Of a stretch of DNA of 64,000 nucleotides, positions 41,712-54,917 are shown piece by piece. The translations under genes were made by a program, and so were the position numbers. The DNA comes from Macrolepiota albuminosa. Its lineage: Eukaryota; Basidiomycota; Agaricomycetes; Agaricales; Agaricaceae. The stretch covers positions 1,104,831-1,168,830 of the forward strand of contig JAMWFC010000028.1 of assembly GCA_027475525.1 (NCBI GenBank), in the 5' to 3' direction. Numbering within the stretch: the first letter of the stretch is position 1; every line of letters starts with the position of its first letter. The notes under the pieces are model-generated. The model saw only the letters and a program-made list of their open reading frames with translations, was not told the DNA's origin and made no database searches.

Positions 41712-43991
41712 ATGCCTCGACGCTCTGCTCGCCTTGCCGGCTCGACGGCGGTCAGAACAAGTCTGGCTGCTGACTTGAAGTTACCTAAGACCAATCCGGC
41801 CATCATAAAACATGAGAACAAAGATATAGATTCTAAAGGAAGTGATGAACCGCCTGTTCGACCTCAGAAGCGCAGCAAGCAGTCAAAGCCGAACGTGTCA
41901 AGCCTTCACCCCAGTTTGCAGTTGAAAAACGTGCGTGGACGTCGAGGAGCACTTAAGGATATTGTTGAAATGCCTCTTGACATCCTCCACGAGGTAGACG
42001 TCAATTTTGGTCCCATAAACGTCCGACTCTTATGATATTGTCAGATTTTCATGTATCTCACTCCTGTCGAGGTTTTGTCCCTCTCCCGAATGTGCAAGGC
42101 TCTTCGACGTATCTTAATGACAAAATCTGCTGAATATGTGTGGAAACAAGCGCGACTAAACCTTGACGACTTTCCCGACTGTCCAGATGACCTCAACGAA
42201 GTGCAGTATGCTAGCCTCATTTTCGGCCCACTCTGTGATGTCCGTTCTTCAAGTCTTTAATTGAGTTTACCACGACTGATCTTTCTTCAAGTATTGTAAC
42301 AAGATAAAAGGACGATATTATATATGGTCAGCCCGTCGGCGTGGTTGTGGTATATGCATCACTCCCAAGCACAAGCACGGGCTATTTCGCCCCAAGAAAG
42401 GGCTAATTCGGTGAGCAATCTAGTCAGGCTGGTCCTTACATATCCAGTAAAAGTTCCTCTCCGTGATCTAGGGTCTATAGTTTCTTAGGAGCCACCGAAT
42501 ATCCTGCTATTGTGCCCGTGCTACCTTCAATCAACTGGCGGACCAAAAGTAATGGAACCTTTTTATAATTGATGTTAACATCAACCGACACTTTCTCAGC
42601 CGAAATTCTTCCAGTTAATGATGATCACTCGATCTGTGTAGTATCTGCAAACCAATTACTTAAAGAATTTAAGGAACTTGGCAAATCTGACCCTACGGCG
42701 CAGAAAGCTTGGATACAGAAACACAAAGACGAAAGACGACGTCGGATTGCTGTCAGTTGTTTTCCAACTTTTCCGACCCTTCATTCACTTGCTCCTAAAG
42801 CACGGTCGCCTATGTGAGGAATGGCTGGAAAACCAAAATGATGAACGTGCCGCTGAACTTGCACGACTTCGCACGTGCCGATACCAGGCGTAAGTAATTG
42901 TTCGATGTGAGTTTTTACCCCTACCCTAACTTGACTTCGTCAGCATCAAACAAAGATTAATTGATCTTGGTGAGTTCCTTATTCAACCACTTTCTCCACC
43001 TTAACTGAGTATGTTTGCTAGGTTGGGAGGAGGAACTTGCAAAAATGCGAGATATAAGAAGTTGGCCATCCGTTAACCAACCGAAAGAACTCACGGATCG
43101 TGGTAAGTCACACAGTAAGATCTGTGTTCGCTTGACCATATGACAATTTCTTAGTGTGGCAAAATATCAAAGACGAAATCATCGAAAAATTGGAGCAGAA
43201 TCGGGCCCAACGACTGCAAAGCGCCCATTGGGAGGCTAAGAGAAGACGCCGGTATCTTCTGTGGAACCGTTTGGACCATCTGCGCGATCTGCTGATCAAG
43301 AATGGTGACAAGGTGATTTTCCCCTGTATCTTCGACCTTGAATCGTCAGGGCGAATTTCGACGCTTATGGAGGCGCCAACGGAAGAAGATATCCAATTTT
43401 CGGAATCTCTGGTGCTGGAATCAATTCAAGATTGGCGTCAGTCCTGCGATAGGAAACTTCGGAACATGATTATCGCTGGTACAACACCAACTAGCCAACC
43501 AAGTGTGGCGGACCCCTTATCACTTGCGACGACATTCTTCTCTTGTTGGAAAGAATGCAAAGTATTTCAGTATCCTGAAGTACTCAAGCATGCATGTGCC
43601 ACTGTAACCCCTCCCAATAGGGATTGTTTATGGAATGTGGATGGCAAACGAGTATTCTTCGATGACAAGGCATACTCCCTTGCAAAAGCCATTCTGGAAA
43701 TGATAGGACTCAACCCTCACACCACGACGATGGAGGATGTTCAATGGCCTGCCTTTGTTGTTGAGTGTCAATTGTGTTCGGTAGGTAAGCGGCGGCGTCA
43801 TATGTCATGGCTTTCGGCAGTCAGTTGTTTTTTGATTTTCAATTTATCTTTCTCACCGGGGTCTATAGGTGCAGGATGCTTTACAGCATAACCATCGCGG
43901 CGAGGACATACGTATTAAGCGCTCAGATATTAGTCAAAGCGAACTAAGTCGTCTCATTGCTGAATCTAAATCATCTAAGAGGGGCTTGTAG
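41712..43991 (+). CDS. F-box domain protein, ten exons
   Basis: Proposed exons: 41712-41993, 42045-42239, 42292-42410, 42481-42548, 42600-42751, 42801-42889, 42944-42969, 43022-43102, 43155-43780 and 43869-43991 (586 residues). Introns are 49-88 nt with GT..AG. A basic N-terminus precedes an F-box at residues about 85-130 (EMPLDILHE, intron, IFMYLTPVEVLSLSRMCKAL). Exon 2 to 3 joining creates the Cys pair LCDYC, followed by IWSARRRGCGIC, a Cys arrangement usual after the F-box in agaric homologues. The rest is mostly helical (RLCEEWLENQNDERAAELARLR, VWQNIKDEIIEKLEQNR). Such proteins are substrate receptors of SCF ubiquitin ligases. The target is unknown. The third intron donor and acceptor are the least certain. 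CpG content and codon use are unlike the neighbouring repeats. Confidence 0.88.
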
Positions 43992-46900
43992 TTTTCTGTA
44001 TCGGGAGCCCCGCTTCAGGGGTTGCTTGAATAAAGAGCGGCCTCCGAAATTAGTCAATACGTTTCAGTCATGTTTTCTTATTTAACATCTTCGTAGGCGT
44101 CAAGAAGGATGTCAACTTAGAGACCTGATCTAATCAACAAATTCGTGATTTTGTCTTTGATTTTCTGCTCAAATCATCCAATACATGTCGTAAGCGGAAC
44201 AGCATCTCATGTCTCCCGAGAAACATTACATTCTAGTAAACAAGCATTTGGGGTGTTCTTCAATATATTAAGCATAAGTGTGTCAGTGTCGAGGAAAGGT
44301 AGCAGCACACATCATATCAGACGCCGGATTAACTTATGGTTAGAGAAGATGTCGTTGCCTTACCTAGTCATTGAATATTTCAGATCCTACTACGAGAGAT
44401 GGTGATGTTACTATAACGAGCGACTGAGTGTGATGGCTCTGGCCAACAAAACTCTTGATAATAGAGGATGATAGAGGAAAGATATAACTTGATGAGACAG
44501 ACCAAACCCATATTGCAGCACCTTAAGGCACAGTGAAGAGACACTGAGTCCAAGGGGGATGTGACTGTGAGCTGATCCCAATGGAGTCTCATTCAGTATA
44601 TGATATTGCTTTAGAGATATCGTCTCCCTGGAGTCTCGTATTCAGTAGATGACAACATCAAGGAAGCTAAAATTAAGTGCACTCAGTGGTGGCACCTATG
44701 AATAAACTCATGGCAAAGAAACTAAGTGACAGCGTTCAGCCTCGGTCCATGAGAGGAACTTTATTGAATTGGACCATCCACCGTTCGATGATGAAGTTTA
44801 GGGCACATGCACGAAATCAAGCCAAGAAGTTCTGAGCTGAAGATCTCCACGTACACGGCAGGACGTCAAACGCAGAGTTATGCCAGTGATATCTGCACAT
44901 GACAAAATGTGTTGACAATAATTAGGTACTTTTCGTTCCTTGACAACGCCAGAGGTTCTGTTGTGACAGGAACGGGATTACCCAAGCCGAGGCAGAGTAT
45001 GAGGTAATCGAACGCCATGTTCAGGAAAAGGTCTTCAGCCATTTGCAATGTTATAATGTTATTCAACACGGTCTATAAGTGAGTTCTGCAAAAAAACCTT
45101 GTGACTTCAGCATATATAAGATAATACGAAGAACACAGACACATCCTGAGGGCAATAGATGAACAAATATAAATGGGAGTTCTACTTGGCACGAATACTT
45201 CAGATGACAAATCATTCCATCAATGTTCTCTTTGAATACGACCCTTCGTTATTCATCTATTCAGACTTCATCTGGCAAAGTTCTAGATGAAAAATCCGTA
45301 CGCGGGAAACCAACTCGATATCCCAAGGAATAGACGGAAGAAAATACAACCCACGGAACCTTTGAATCCCGGGCTCCCCCGATATCGCGTCTTGACCATG
45401 GTCATGTACCTGCACGGCTAGTGAAATTTCTGATGGTCATTGTACCATCAAATGACGTTTTGAATCGCACATTTCTGAGATAAAATATAGAGGGCAGACC
45501 CGGTAACATTTCCGGCAAGCGCCGGTGACTTAACTAAGTTATTCAGTCGCCACGTGTATCGATATCTATCGATATCAAAAAGGGGGAGGTGCCTGATTTG
45601 GCATGAGCAAGGGTATCGCACTCCTATCCTATAAAACCTATACGTCTCAGCATTTGTGCCCATGCGGTAAAGTATGGTATTTGACTTGATCTTTCAATCG
45701 CCGATATCAATTTTTTGCTGCATTTTTCTTCCTTCCTAAGGCAGAGCGAAAAATTACCACATTTTTTATGTACGACGGAGCTAAATTGCAGAGAGCACGG
45801 CCAATGGCTCTGGTACGATATATATTAACTGATATAATGACTCTGGATCTAGAACAGTGCAAGATTAACTAGTGCGAAATGAATTCTAGTCTGCGTTACA
45901 TAGCGGAAAAGTAGCGCCCCGCTTGGTATCTCAAAAGTACCGTTTTACGTTTTGGTACGAAAGAGGTCATTTTTAATACTTAATATCTGAGCCCCAGGAT
46001 CGCGATGGACCTAATTACCTCTTCATCTTCAGGTGGCAACGTGATTTCAAGACTCAACGATTTATATTAAGTCCTCATGCATCCATGCTTCATGCATCGA
46101 GCCGCCCCACAACAGTTATGTGTCCACGTCACACAAGATCGAACATTCTGAAAGGTAAACCTGATATTAAATGGCTCTTTGTCGATATGTAACTGTCAAG
46201 AGCCGTCATTTACCACGACGTACATGATGATTAGGATCTTTGATCATCTCACCGTAGCTCAGCTTATATGAAGCTCGCGATGCGTCTGATCAATATGCGT
46301 ATATGGAGAAACGAACCCGGGAAGTTGTACATGCGCCCTTATTTTTTTACAGATAAGGCAACTCTTGTAGTCGAGGAGAGATAAATCGTGGAGGATATGG
46401 ACGGCAATCAATTATGGAGTTAAGCGATCGTCACATGAACCCATGGACCATGAGAGACCTCGCCAGGTCTGGATACAAAAAGTCACCATTTCAAATCCCA
46501 GTCTCATGCATAATCACGGTTTCGTGTACTTTTCAGTAGTACCAAAGCATAAATTTGCCTTGTGTGGCTTTCGTAAACCTTCTTTTAGGATTCACGTAAG
46601 ACAACAATTGATTTTTGTTTGAACGGCATTATTGTACTCCGGAAAGGTAAGTTAACAATGGAACGGCGGCCGGCAGTGAAGAACAAAGCACCCAAAAAGG
46701 GTCTCGATATTTTTCTGTGACAGTTCTGCGTCTTATTTGCTACCTCAGATGAATTAGAGCGGCCGGTGGACATTCCAATCCAGAACCAGGCATCAAGACC
46801 AACATGTTACAAGATTTCAGAGTCTCAAGCAATTCAACCTGATGTGGGCCGTGGCCCCTGTCCTTCCGTGTGACAGCGTACAAAAATATAAGGTTAGCCA

Positions 46901-47250
46901 TAAGTAACATCAATGGTGGCGTCGTGACAGGGGTTGAATTTCAATTATTGGCTATTGATCATTAGGCACCTTGCGCCGCCAACAAGCGAAAGTACCTTTC
47001 TGGAAGAAAAGAGTGGAATGAAGATAATTGTGCGCCACACAGGGTCATGTTGAAAAGCACTTGTTCTAGATATGACAAGGAATGATTGACACATCGTAGC
47101 ATTGAGTGTTGATAGGAAAAATTAAGCGGTGCAGAATACGACAGAATTTACAACCAATGGCAGAGTTTTACGAATGTACACTAACTAATACCAGAAGCCA
47201 ATACTATCCAAAAAGATCTGTTTCTGCATACTTAATATTAACGATTCAGA
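43992..47250. other. Intergenic region, nothing assignable
   Basis: About 3.3 kb with only short frames. I saw no transposase, reverse transcriptase or RNA gene. It separates the F-box gene from the terpene-synthase-like gene, whose 3' end faces it. Confidence 0.5.
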
Positions 47251-48505
47251 CTACTCTTGGCTGTCGGCCGCTGAATTCAGAAATACCCATCCAAATGTCC
47301 TGATCTCTTCACCTTTTTTTCCAAAGTACATTTCCGTCTCATAAGACCAGTTTATCGTGCCCACGATGAAGTCTTTCAGAGTCTGAACGTAAGATGGGAG
47401 ATCACCTAGGTGGACGAGCTCGTCGTCCTCTTTCGAATTTGGCACAAGTGATTCGGAGGGAGCTATCGAGCGTGACGATGTAAACCAAGACCATGGGGAA
47501 GACAAAATATTTGTACGAGATGTATTGATGTGCGACGACCTCGGGTGGCCAAATAAGGATTTTTCGGTGTCAATAAAAGAGTCGAACATGTCTTTGATCA
47601 TCGATCCCGCCAAGTTGACAGCTCCCTGGAGGGAAAGATGTTTATGAGTCATCAGAACTATGATAAGATTGTGGTGGTTGCCCTGAAGTTGATCGTTATT
47701 GTAGGCGACGACATCCTGAACGATCGACGTCATTAAATCTTGACCATTCATAGATTCGGCGGAAGTATAGCTACCAGGGAACAACAGATAATGCCAATCG
47801 CCAGACGCTTTAGACGTGCAAAATTTTGACACAAAATCTCATCCATTGGTGGCATATTCAAATTTTCTGTCAACTCAACAAGGTCTAACAGTAGGCAGAG
47901 CCCAGAAAGGTCACTTCTCAGGGGGAGGTACGTTTCAAGGTCAGGTATTACGTCGTGTATATGACTAGAAAGTAATTGAAGCTGGGAAGAATGATATGAA
48001 TGTACTGCACGTGTGAAACGTGTAGTCCATGCGGTCGCTGCCTTTGCAATGAGGCGCTTCAATTCGGGCAGAAGGCTAGACGCAGATGAGCAAGGGTACA
48101 ATCGAACTGGCATAGATAAACAGACAGTCGGAACAATTCATGCTTTTCCAATATCATGACACCGTCATCGGTGTCTTCGATATCGCTTAACCAACCAGAG
48201 AACTCCTTCGCTTGAGCAGCTTTGAGGCGGCCATCGGCGATGCTCAAGATGCTGATAAATTTGGCGAAAAACGTCAATTGTGGTTGGCCACAGCCTGGAA
48301 CACATAAAGCGACCAAAAGACCAAACTTTGCAGAATGAAGACAATCGCGCTCGGTTGTTGTGAGAAGATCACTTGATTCGGCAGTTTTCAAAGATAGTAG
48401 CCATGATTCTGAAGTAACAGCGGCAGGACGGCAAAAGGCATTGGTACGAAGTTCAAGTGACTGACAGAGGTTCAGAAGATCAGGAAGCTGATAGCTGGGG
48501 GCCAT
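47251..48505 (-). CDS. Sesquiterpene-synthase-like protein with degenerate active site
   Basis: Proposed exons: 48505-48126, 48075-47816 and 47738-47251 (375 residues, the usual length). The start MAPSYQLPDLLNLC and the whole layout match basidiomycete class I terpene cyclases. These fold farnesyl diphosphate using Mg held by a D(D/E)xxD motif and an NSE/DTE motif. Here the first site reads ILSIADGRLK (residues about 86-95) without the Asp cluster. The second reads QDVVAYNNDQLQGNHHN (221-237). Aligned by eye with active relatives it keeps Asn-Asp but lacks about seven residues carrying the Ser and Glu ligands. The C-terminal RY pair reads WSYETEMYFG, with Met for Arg. Frame and introns are intact. 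It may be a pseudoenzyme or a recent non-functional gene. It is divergently paired with the HMG gene. Confidence 0.8.
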
Positions 48506-49125
48506 GAGAGCTTTGTGTTGGCGAAAGTCGTTCAAACCGGACAACGCTCACTTGGGAGGTCACGCGTCGCAGAAATGAAATCAAGGGTCGAAAAAATAAG
48601 AGCAAATAATGACAAATACAATATCCCCACTTTTTTTTTGCTTCCGTCACGCGTAGAGAGAGTTTTGCCACCGGTTATGATTCAATTTCCCCCACAGTCT
48701 CATCTGATTCTGAACGGAATCAGGAAAACATAATGCACCGGCCGGTGTCAAAGTGTGTCGAATACAGTCCTCTTCATCGACGCTAGAAGCGATCTCGTCG
48801 TCTGGGAATGGTCTGTCGCTTCCGGGTGTATTGTGGGTGTCGTGTAGTCTCGTGTAGTCATCGGCGAAAGTGCGACGTTGGTCGATCTGTGTTGCCAGAT
48901 TCGCCGGATTACCGGACCTGAGATTGATCTATCCCAAAATGGTAAGTAAGAACAGTTTCTGCGGAGATATAGGACTCAAAGGTAGCAGAGAGTGGGTATA
49001 AAGCACCTTCCTGCCTCGAGGCAGCTTGTACCTTTACGCGATACCTCACTTTGGTTCTCCCCCATATTTCTGTGGGTCCACAGACGCCCTCCGCCCCGCC
49101 CTCCGCCTTCTCTTTGTCTCGCCAG
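48506..49125. promoter_or_regulatory. Shared intergenic region of two divergent genes
   Basis: This 620-bp region carries both promoters. It contains the 12-bp palindrome CACCGGCCGGTG (48736-48747), which includes CGGCCG, a CGG inverted repeat of the kind bound by Zn2Cys6 factors. An ATG at 48939 is followed directly by GTAAGT, a possible start-codon or leader intron ending at CAG 49123-49125. Confidence 0.4.
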
Positions 49126-50569
49126 ATGCCTCCAGAAAGATCAAAGGGCGCTAAGCGCGGAGCAGATGGTAAGATCTCACAACTCTTTCGTCCTGATGGC
49201 ATGTGCTCATCGCGTCAAAAGTTCCTCAAATCGTATGGACGGTCCCAGTTGAACCCATGAAAGTTGAAATAGATGGCCCTCCTTCGTATATCTCGAACAT
49301 ATCCTCGCCGATGCTTTTCGAGGATGGTCCCCCTCCGCTTGTCGATCGCCCTGACTGCCTTCTCTTTCCTCCAACGAACGATACTCCTTCTCCCCGAAAG
49401 GCTGCGCATAGCAAAAAGAAACCAGAGGATCATATACCTCGTCCACCAAATGCTTTCATTCTTTTCCGCTCTTCGTTCATTAAGAGCCAACATGTCTCGA
49501 CTGAGGTAGAGACCAACCATAGTACGCTTTCAAAGATCATAGGTCTCACTTGGAAGAACCTCCCCAATGACGAGCGGCTGTTGTGGCATGCCAAGGCCAA
49601 GGAAGCGCTCGACGAGCATAAGCGCAAGTTCCCTCAGTATGCTTTCCGACCTAATCAGACGCGACAAAAAGGTGGCGCTGAGAAACGGAAGGTCCGAGAG
49701 GTAGAGCCGAAGGATCACACACGCTGCGCAAAGATAGCAGAGCTACTAGTAGAGGGGAAGAAAGGTCAGGAACTTGATGCGGCCATACAGGAGTTCGACA
49801 AACACCATGTACCCGAAGTGGTGACACGCTTCGAAGCGCCACTCACTGCTCGCATGTACTGCCGGTCATCTTCATTGCCCGCTGGTGGCGCAAAGGACTC
49901 CATACGACGCAAGTCCAGATCAGCGAGTACTCAACCTGCAACTCGCGTCGTCTCCAACCCCAGCTCTGTATCCCTCCTGGAGATGGATACAGAGTCTCAG
50001 TCGGCCGATACCTTTGCCTCGACGTTCGACTCGTATCCAGTCACTCCTACATCACCCTCCTTTGTACGTTCTCGCACTTTGCTCATTGACTCTCTCTCAT
50101 ACCTTTCTTTTAGGATTTCAACGCATTTTCTTTCGACAGTCAATCGTCACCGGCATCTAGCTTCCAGACGTGTGATGTCTTATCCCAACCCCCGAGCCCT
50201 AAAGGAGGTCTGCTATTTGACACTGCATACAACAACAGTCCTAGCCTCTCTATCGATACGTCATTTTGTGGGTTTGATGACTGGAATTGCCCTTCGCCCC
50301 TCTCAGACGCCAGTATGCCTGGTACTCCTTCCTTTGTCGGCAGTCCCTCTTCAGACGTCTACGATCCCTACACCCTGCAATCTTTCGAAGATTCTCTGGC
50401 GAAATCATTCAGCAGTCATCTACCAGCCTACTCAAACGGATGCGATTCTCAGTTAATGGGCGCATTTGAACATGATTTGACGTACATTTCTGGCTCCCAC
50501 ATCCACATGGCTAGTCAAGATCATGATTTTTCGACGTTCATGGCATCGCTTCCCGAATATGGCATGTGA
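49126..50569 (+). CDS. HMG-box transcription factor (MATA_HMG type)
   Basis: Proposed exons: 49126-49168, 49222-50063 and 50114-50569 (446 residues), with introns of 53 and 50 nt. A MATA_HMG box occupies residues about 86-158 (HIPRPPNAFILFRSSFIKSQ, then LTWKNLP, LLWHAKAKEALDEHK and YAFRP). Just before it lies a basic KKK segment. The long Ser/Pro-rich C-terminus has helical and acidic patches and may activate transcription. Agaric proteins of this class include regulators of mating, fruiting and stress. No pheromone, receptor or homeodomain gene lies nearby, so nothing marks this as a mating locus. A further 5' exon (ATG at 48939, joined to 49126) would add only one Met. Confidence 0.88.
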
Positions 50570-53551
50570 AGCCGTAAACATCCCCCGCTCACATCGGTTG
50601 TACGTTCCATCTGCCGTCCTCTAAGCTCGGTTTCGTTTGTACCCCTCCCCACTTTCTTTTTTGTTCAATAAGTTATCCTTGTCTTCCGTTCCCTGTTCCG
50701 TCATCACCCTCATTACCGCGATACCATCTCAACCCACCACTTCCTACCCCAAGTGAGCTTCTATTCTCACCCTCGCGTTTGTTCTTATCACTAGTCTTGA
50801 TGATTTCCGTCATTGTGACCTGATTCGAGTTGTGAACTCCAGACATTCCAACTCGCAGGCCAGATACCAAATATAAGAAGTTATTCTTATTGTATCGTGT
50901 TCTTTTAGAATTTCCTTTAGGGTACTTACTGGGTGTTGTTTGTACGATAAGAAATTACACGAGTGTCAAACAAATTTCCCCTTCGCCCTGACATCTGTCT
51001 TATTCTTCTCAATTAGGCCGTCTTTACGGACATATGCTTATTTGTGTATTTACCTTTCATCATTTTTCACGTTGAGGCCGGCCACGCCCTCGTCCGAGGA
51101 AATAAACCTTTGTTCGACTACCCTGGGCGCCTCGTGGAGTCAGTACAATGTTCCCTAAAAAACGAGGCTTGTCATTTGAACTATTATCAGCATACTTCAA
51201 ATCGCTGTGCGCCTTGTTTACCTTGTTGTTAAAAAGTGGAGTGTTCTTGTTCTCTGAAAGGTGTTCGAAGAGTCTCTTGTGCCACATTGTGCGTGCGCAT
51301 GCTTTCCCACGGATCTTGTTCCCCACTTATCCCTTTCTAGTTTCCAAATCGGTCTACACCACGTTGTTACGAAGGAACCACATTGTTACCAAATTAAGCG
51401 CTTCTTTTACCCACTCCATCGCGCTGAACGACAGGTAAGGCAATCTGAATCCAGTGGGCGTTGTCCCTCGTCTGATCATGATCGAGAGTTCCGTCATTTG
51501 ATCACAACACCCATAAGCCAACCTAAGGGGGAACTTCTGCCGATGGCATAGGTCAGGGTGCGTGTGAACATTTGCTTCTCTTGACATTACCCTTTGGACC
51601 ACACATGAATGCGAAACGATGGTTGGGTGATAATCAATTGACTATGTCTGGTGATGAAATTACGAGGACTTCTAGAGCTCAAAATCGCATCTGATGACCT
51701 ATTGTCACCTCGATAGTCTAAGTAAAGTGTATACACTCTTGAGAAAATCCAGCACTAATCCATATCAGAGTAATAACACTCGTGTTGTGCTGCCAGCGTT
51801 GGATAGATGAATGGAAGGAGTCGATTGAATGGCGGATATCTTCACGTGCTTAATTTCGGCGATAAATAGCAATTTTATGGAAAAAAATTAACATGTCCAT
51901 CGACTACCCCAGTCCTTTTTACCAAAATGAGTCGTATTCTTCAATTCAATTCAAAATTTAGAGCGACTGTGAATTAGAAGCATCCAATCCACGCCCTTCT
52001 GAGACAAATGTGCACATGATGGTCATTGTATTTTCTTGGACATCTCCGTGGTCCATGGGAGGGGCAGACAGTAAGATTAGCCTTCGTTGGGTAATATAAT
52101 CATAGTACATCTAAAATCCGCTAGCAGGTGTTGGGCCGTTGATTTTTGCGAGTACCGCCGAAGGGTTTAGGGTCTTTGGAGATGATGGTCAGAAGCTTGT
52201 ACCAATCGGAACTTATAGGCTAAGTCTAAAGTTAATACTTGACCTACTTGTCAGCAAACAACTCGCTAAAGTGACACGACAAGACGATGGTCTCCGATGA
52301 GATTCCACGTGTCCTCGACGACAAACTTTTTACGCGAGAAGATATTCAGGACACTGTTAGTCACAGGCCACAATTTTCACTCCTATCACTGACCCTAAAC
52401 CTGGAACAATCCAAACTTTGAGGATCCAGACGATTGATGACGAACCGTGAGCTGCGGTACTATCGCTCTGTGGAAGAACAAAGCTAACCTTGTGAGAAGT
52501 CATTCGACCCGAAGATGAACGCATCATGACGACTCATATATGGTAAGACAATCCTCCGAGAAGTCATGCAGTCTTTTCGGCTGAGGGCAGACAACAGCGA
52601 TAATCAAGTAGGTCAAGAAAGGAGAACCGAATAGGAGGCATCACGATATAGGTCGTGACAAGGAGCGGTTCAAAGCCCGAAAGTTAATCCCCCATTGTAG
52701 TAGATTCTCTGATACAGTATCGACAGAGTAGAAATGCAAGAAGTCAACATGTCACAGTTTTCAGGAGGTGTAAATATGTAGATACGAGCTGGATAGTCAG
52801 CAGAGTTTCATGTATCCATCCGGGCTTGTCACACCAAAGTGAACTCGTGATCATGAGACCGAAGATCCCATATTGTATCAGCAGAAGCCACTTTCGGGAC
52901 ATCCAATTTTGAACCATCAGAGAGTTTTCGCTCAACTTGGAATTATGGTTCTACCAGAAGTGTGGGCGCAGATCTTTGTGTTGGTGCTGTCAACATCCAT
53001 ACATATTTCCATGTGCCAGTCTGCCATAATGTACCACATTCAAGACCAGAGGTTTGGAGTGGGAGTTAGGTCCTGTCAGGTTCTGTCATGGAATGTAGGG
53101 GAAACATTCTGACTCAGACCTACATACGTAAGACAGCGGGTGCCTGACGTGATGTGAACCCGTAACTACGCACAACACTCACACAGCGTTCAGTGTGGCC
53201 AATGGGAGTCTTGCACACAGCAACAGTAGATTTCTGAGGCACCAGAGCTTATGATATGGGCAAAATTCAGACAGACAGGGCCAGATTACAAATTCTGATT
53301 GCGGTACATACCGCGGTGATTACGCGCAAGTCGAGACGTGCACACATACCTTTCGTACAGCCACATTTCGTACCAGTGGACTAGTGCCCATGGTTTTTAG
53401 CGCCTCCGGGCTTTCATGAGTTATACTCTATCTCATTCGACGGGAAGGAAAGTCAGGTCCAGATTTCACATACGAAGCCCTTCACCCATTTCCCAGGCCA
53501 TGGGACTCTGAAGTCGCGGTTTCTCTTCTATGATGGATATGTAAAGTAATC
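50570..53551. other. Intergenic region, nothing assignable
   Basis: Only short frames occur. No transposon motif or RNA gene was recognised. Confidence 0.5.
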
Positions 53552-54118
53552 TTGCTAAGCAATAACAAGGCCCTTCTCGATGTCGCTCGTTGTGCATCAA
53601 ACTCGGAAGTTGAGATGAATTTGGTAACCCAAGGTCATATTGAAGCTGCTCTTACGGATGCGTCGTTCTTCGCAGTCGCAGAGTTGCGGGTCCGGGATCT
53701 GACATACTTATTCAGTCGCATGGTAATATCGTCATCGTCCGTTTTTGACTAACGTTTCTCCACTACCGGTCTTCACTGAGCACTCAATTCCTCACACTTT
53801 TTCGGACGCTTTCTGGAATGTCAGCGGAACATGACTGATGCAGGTATCCCGCGCTTTCCGATATCTACCGTGTCTTTCTCTGCTCTGCAGTCCAAGCTGC
53901 AGGCGCCCGTTGCTAGCAATGATGTCGCAAAGGTTTGCAATAGCGAGTCGGGCATCCAAGACGCAGACGGATATAACGAGTCTGTAATAATAGAGCGGCT
54001 TCCCGCATCAATACCTGGAACGCGGTTGGAAAAACCATTTGCAAACCATTTGATAGAGTTCCATGGAGCACATTGCCTTCGGCGATCGTCTACCCAATCC
54101 ATCGTGGCCTTGGATTAA
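53552..54118 (+). CDS. Possible small spliced hypothetical gene
   Basis: Two open segments, 53552-53722 and 53825-54118, share one frame when joined across GTAATA..TCAG (102 nt). This gives LFSRM followed by RNMTDAGIPRF. I recognise no family. The true start is unclear: no ATG stands at the 5' edge, and the nearby ATG at 53531 is out of frame. It may be a fragment of a gene. Confidence 0.3.
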
Positions 54119-54917
54119 GCCTCTCCCAGATGCCTTCTATTCACCCGGCATTTGTTTTCGAAAGTGCGTGAGTTCTGCCTTCAAAGGCGGTGAAACAAAT
54201 CTAGACTACTTTTACCTGTTGATCCTGTCGGTAACTGTGAGACAATAGTGAGCACACATGATCTATTTATTGTTCTTCAATATGAAAGCCGACAAATCGT
54301 GATCAGTTGATAAAAGAAACGACGTGAGGTGTCTCATGCTCACGGCCTCCATTTTCTATGAATTCAGGCCGTGGCTGCCCTGCTGCCCTGGTATTGGCAA
54401 GCCCGAGTACATACCACGATGAGTCTATCAATATGAAACGTGGTGTAGTAAGGGGAGTCGTGATGGGGACCGGAGGCTGACAAAAATAGAGGCAATTGAT
54501 GAGTCAAAGGATTCTTCCCACGATCAGTAAATACAAATGAATGCATTTTTAACTCAGAGACTTAGTCTCTGGCACGACAAGAGCCACCCGCGGCAGGTTC
54601 TTGTCTGCTTCCTTCTCGAGCATAATCCATAATCTTTTCTGGCTTTTCTTCTGTCCCTCTCTTTGAAGCCTTATCACTTTCATTCATTTAGCGTCCTACA
54701 GCAGAGCACGATTTCATTCATCTATAGACGTGTCGGTATATCTCTGGATACTTTATGAGCTCATAATGATTGACGATTCACGCACAGCTTCTTCAGCTAG
54801 AGTTGATCGCGCCCGATTGTCTGGAGCGCGTCCCCTCGACTTTGACAGGTTTTTTTTGCGCGCTGGCACTGGGCGGCGATAAAGATCTTGCAGCGGAAAA
54901 GATACATTGTTACAACC
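54119..54917. other. Intergenic region
   Basis: No gene is recognised. CT-rich tracts near 54645-54700 may belong to the promoter of the next gene. Confidence 0.45.

Noticed and set aside
49126..50569. HMG-box gene as a mating-type locus
   Set aside because: No pheromone, receptor or homeodomain gene is near. In agarics HMG genes of this class are common outside mating loci.
51148..51438. 96-residue plus-strand frame
   Set aside because: Composition looks random, there is no ATG context or splice partner, and overlapping frames are equally open.
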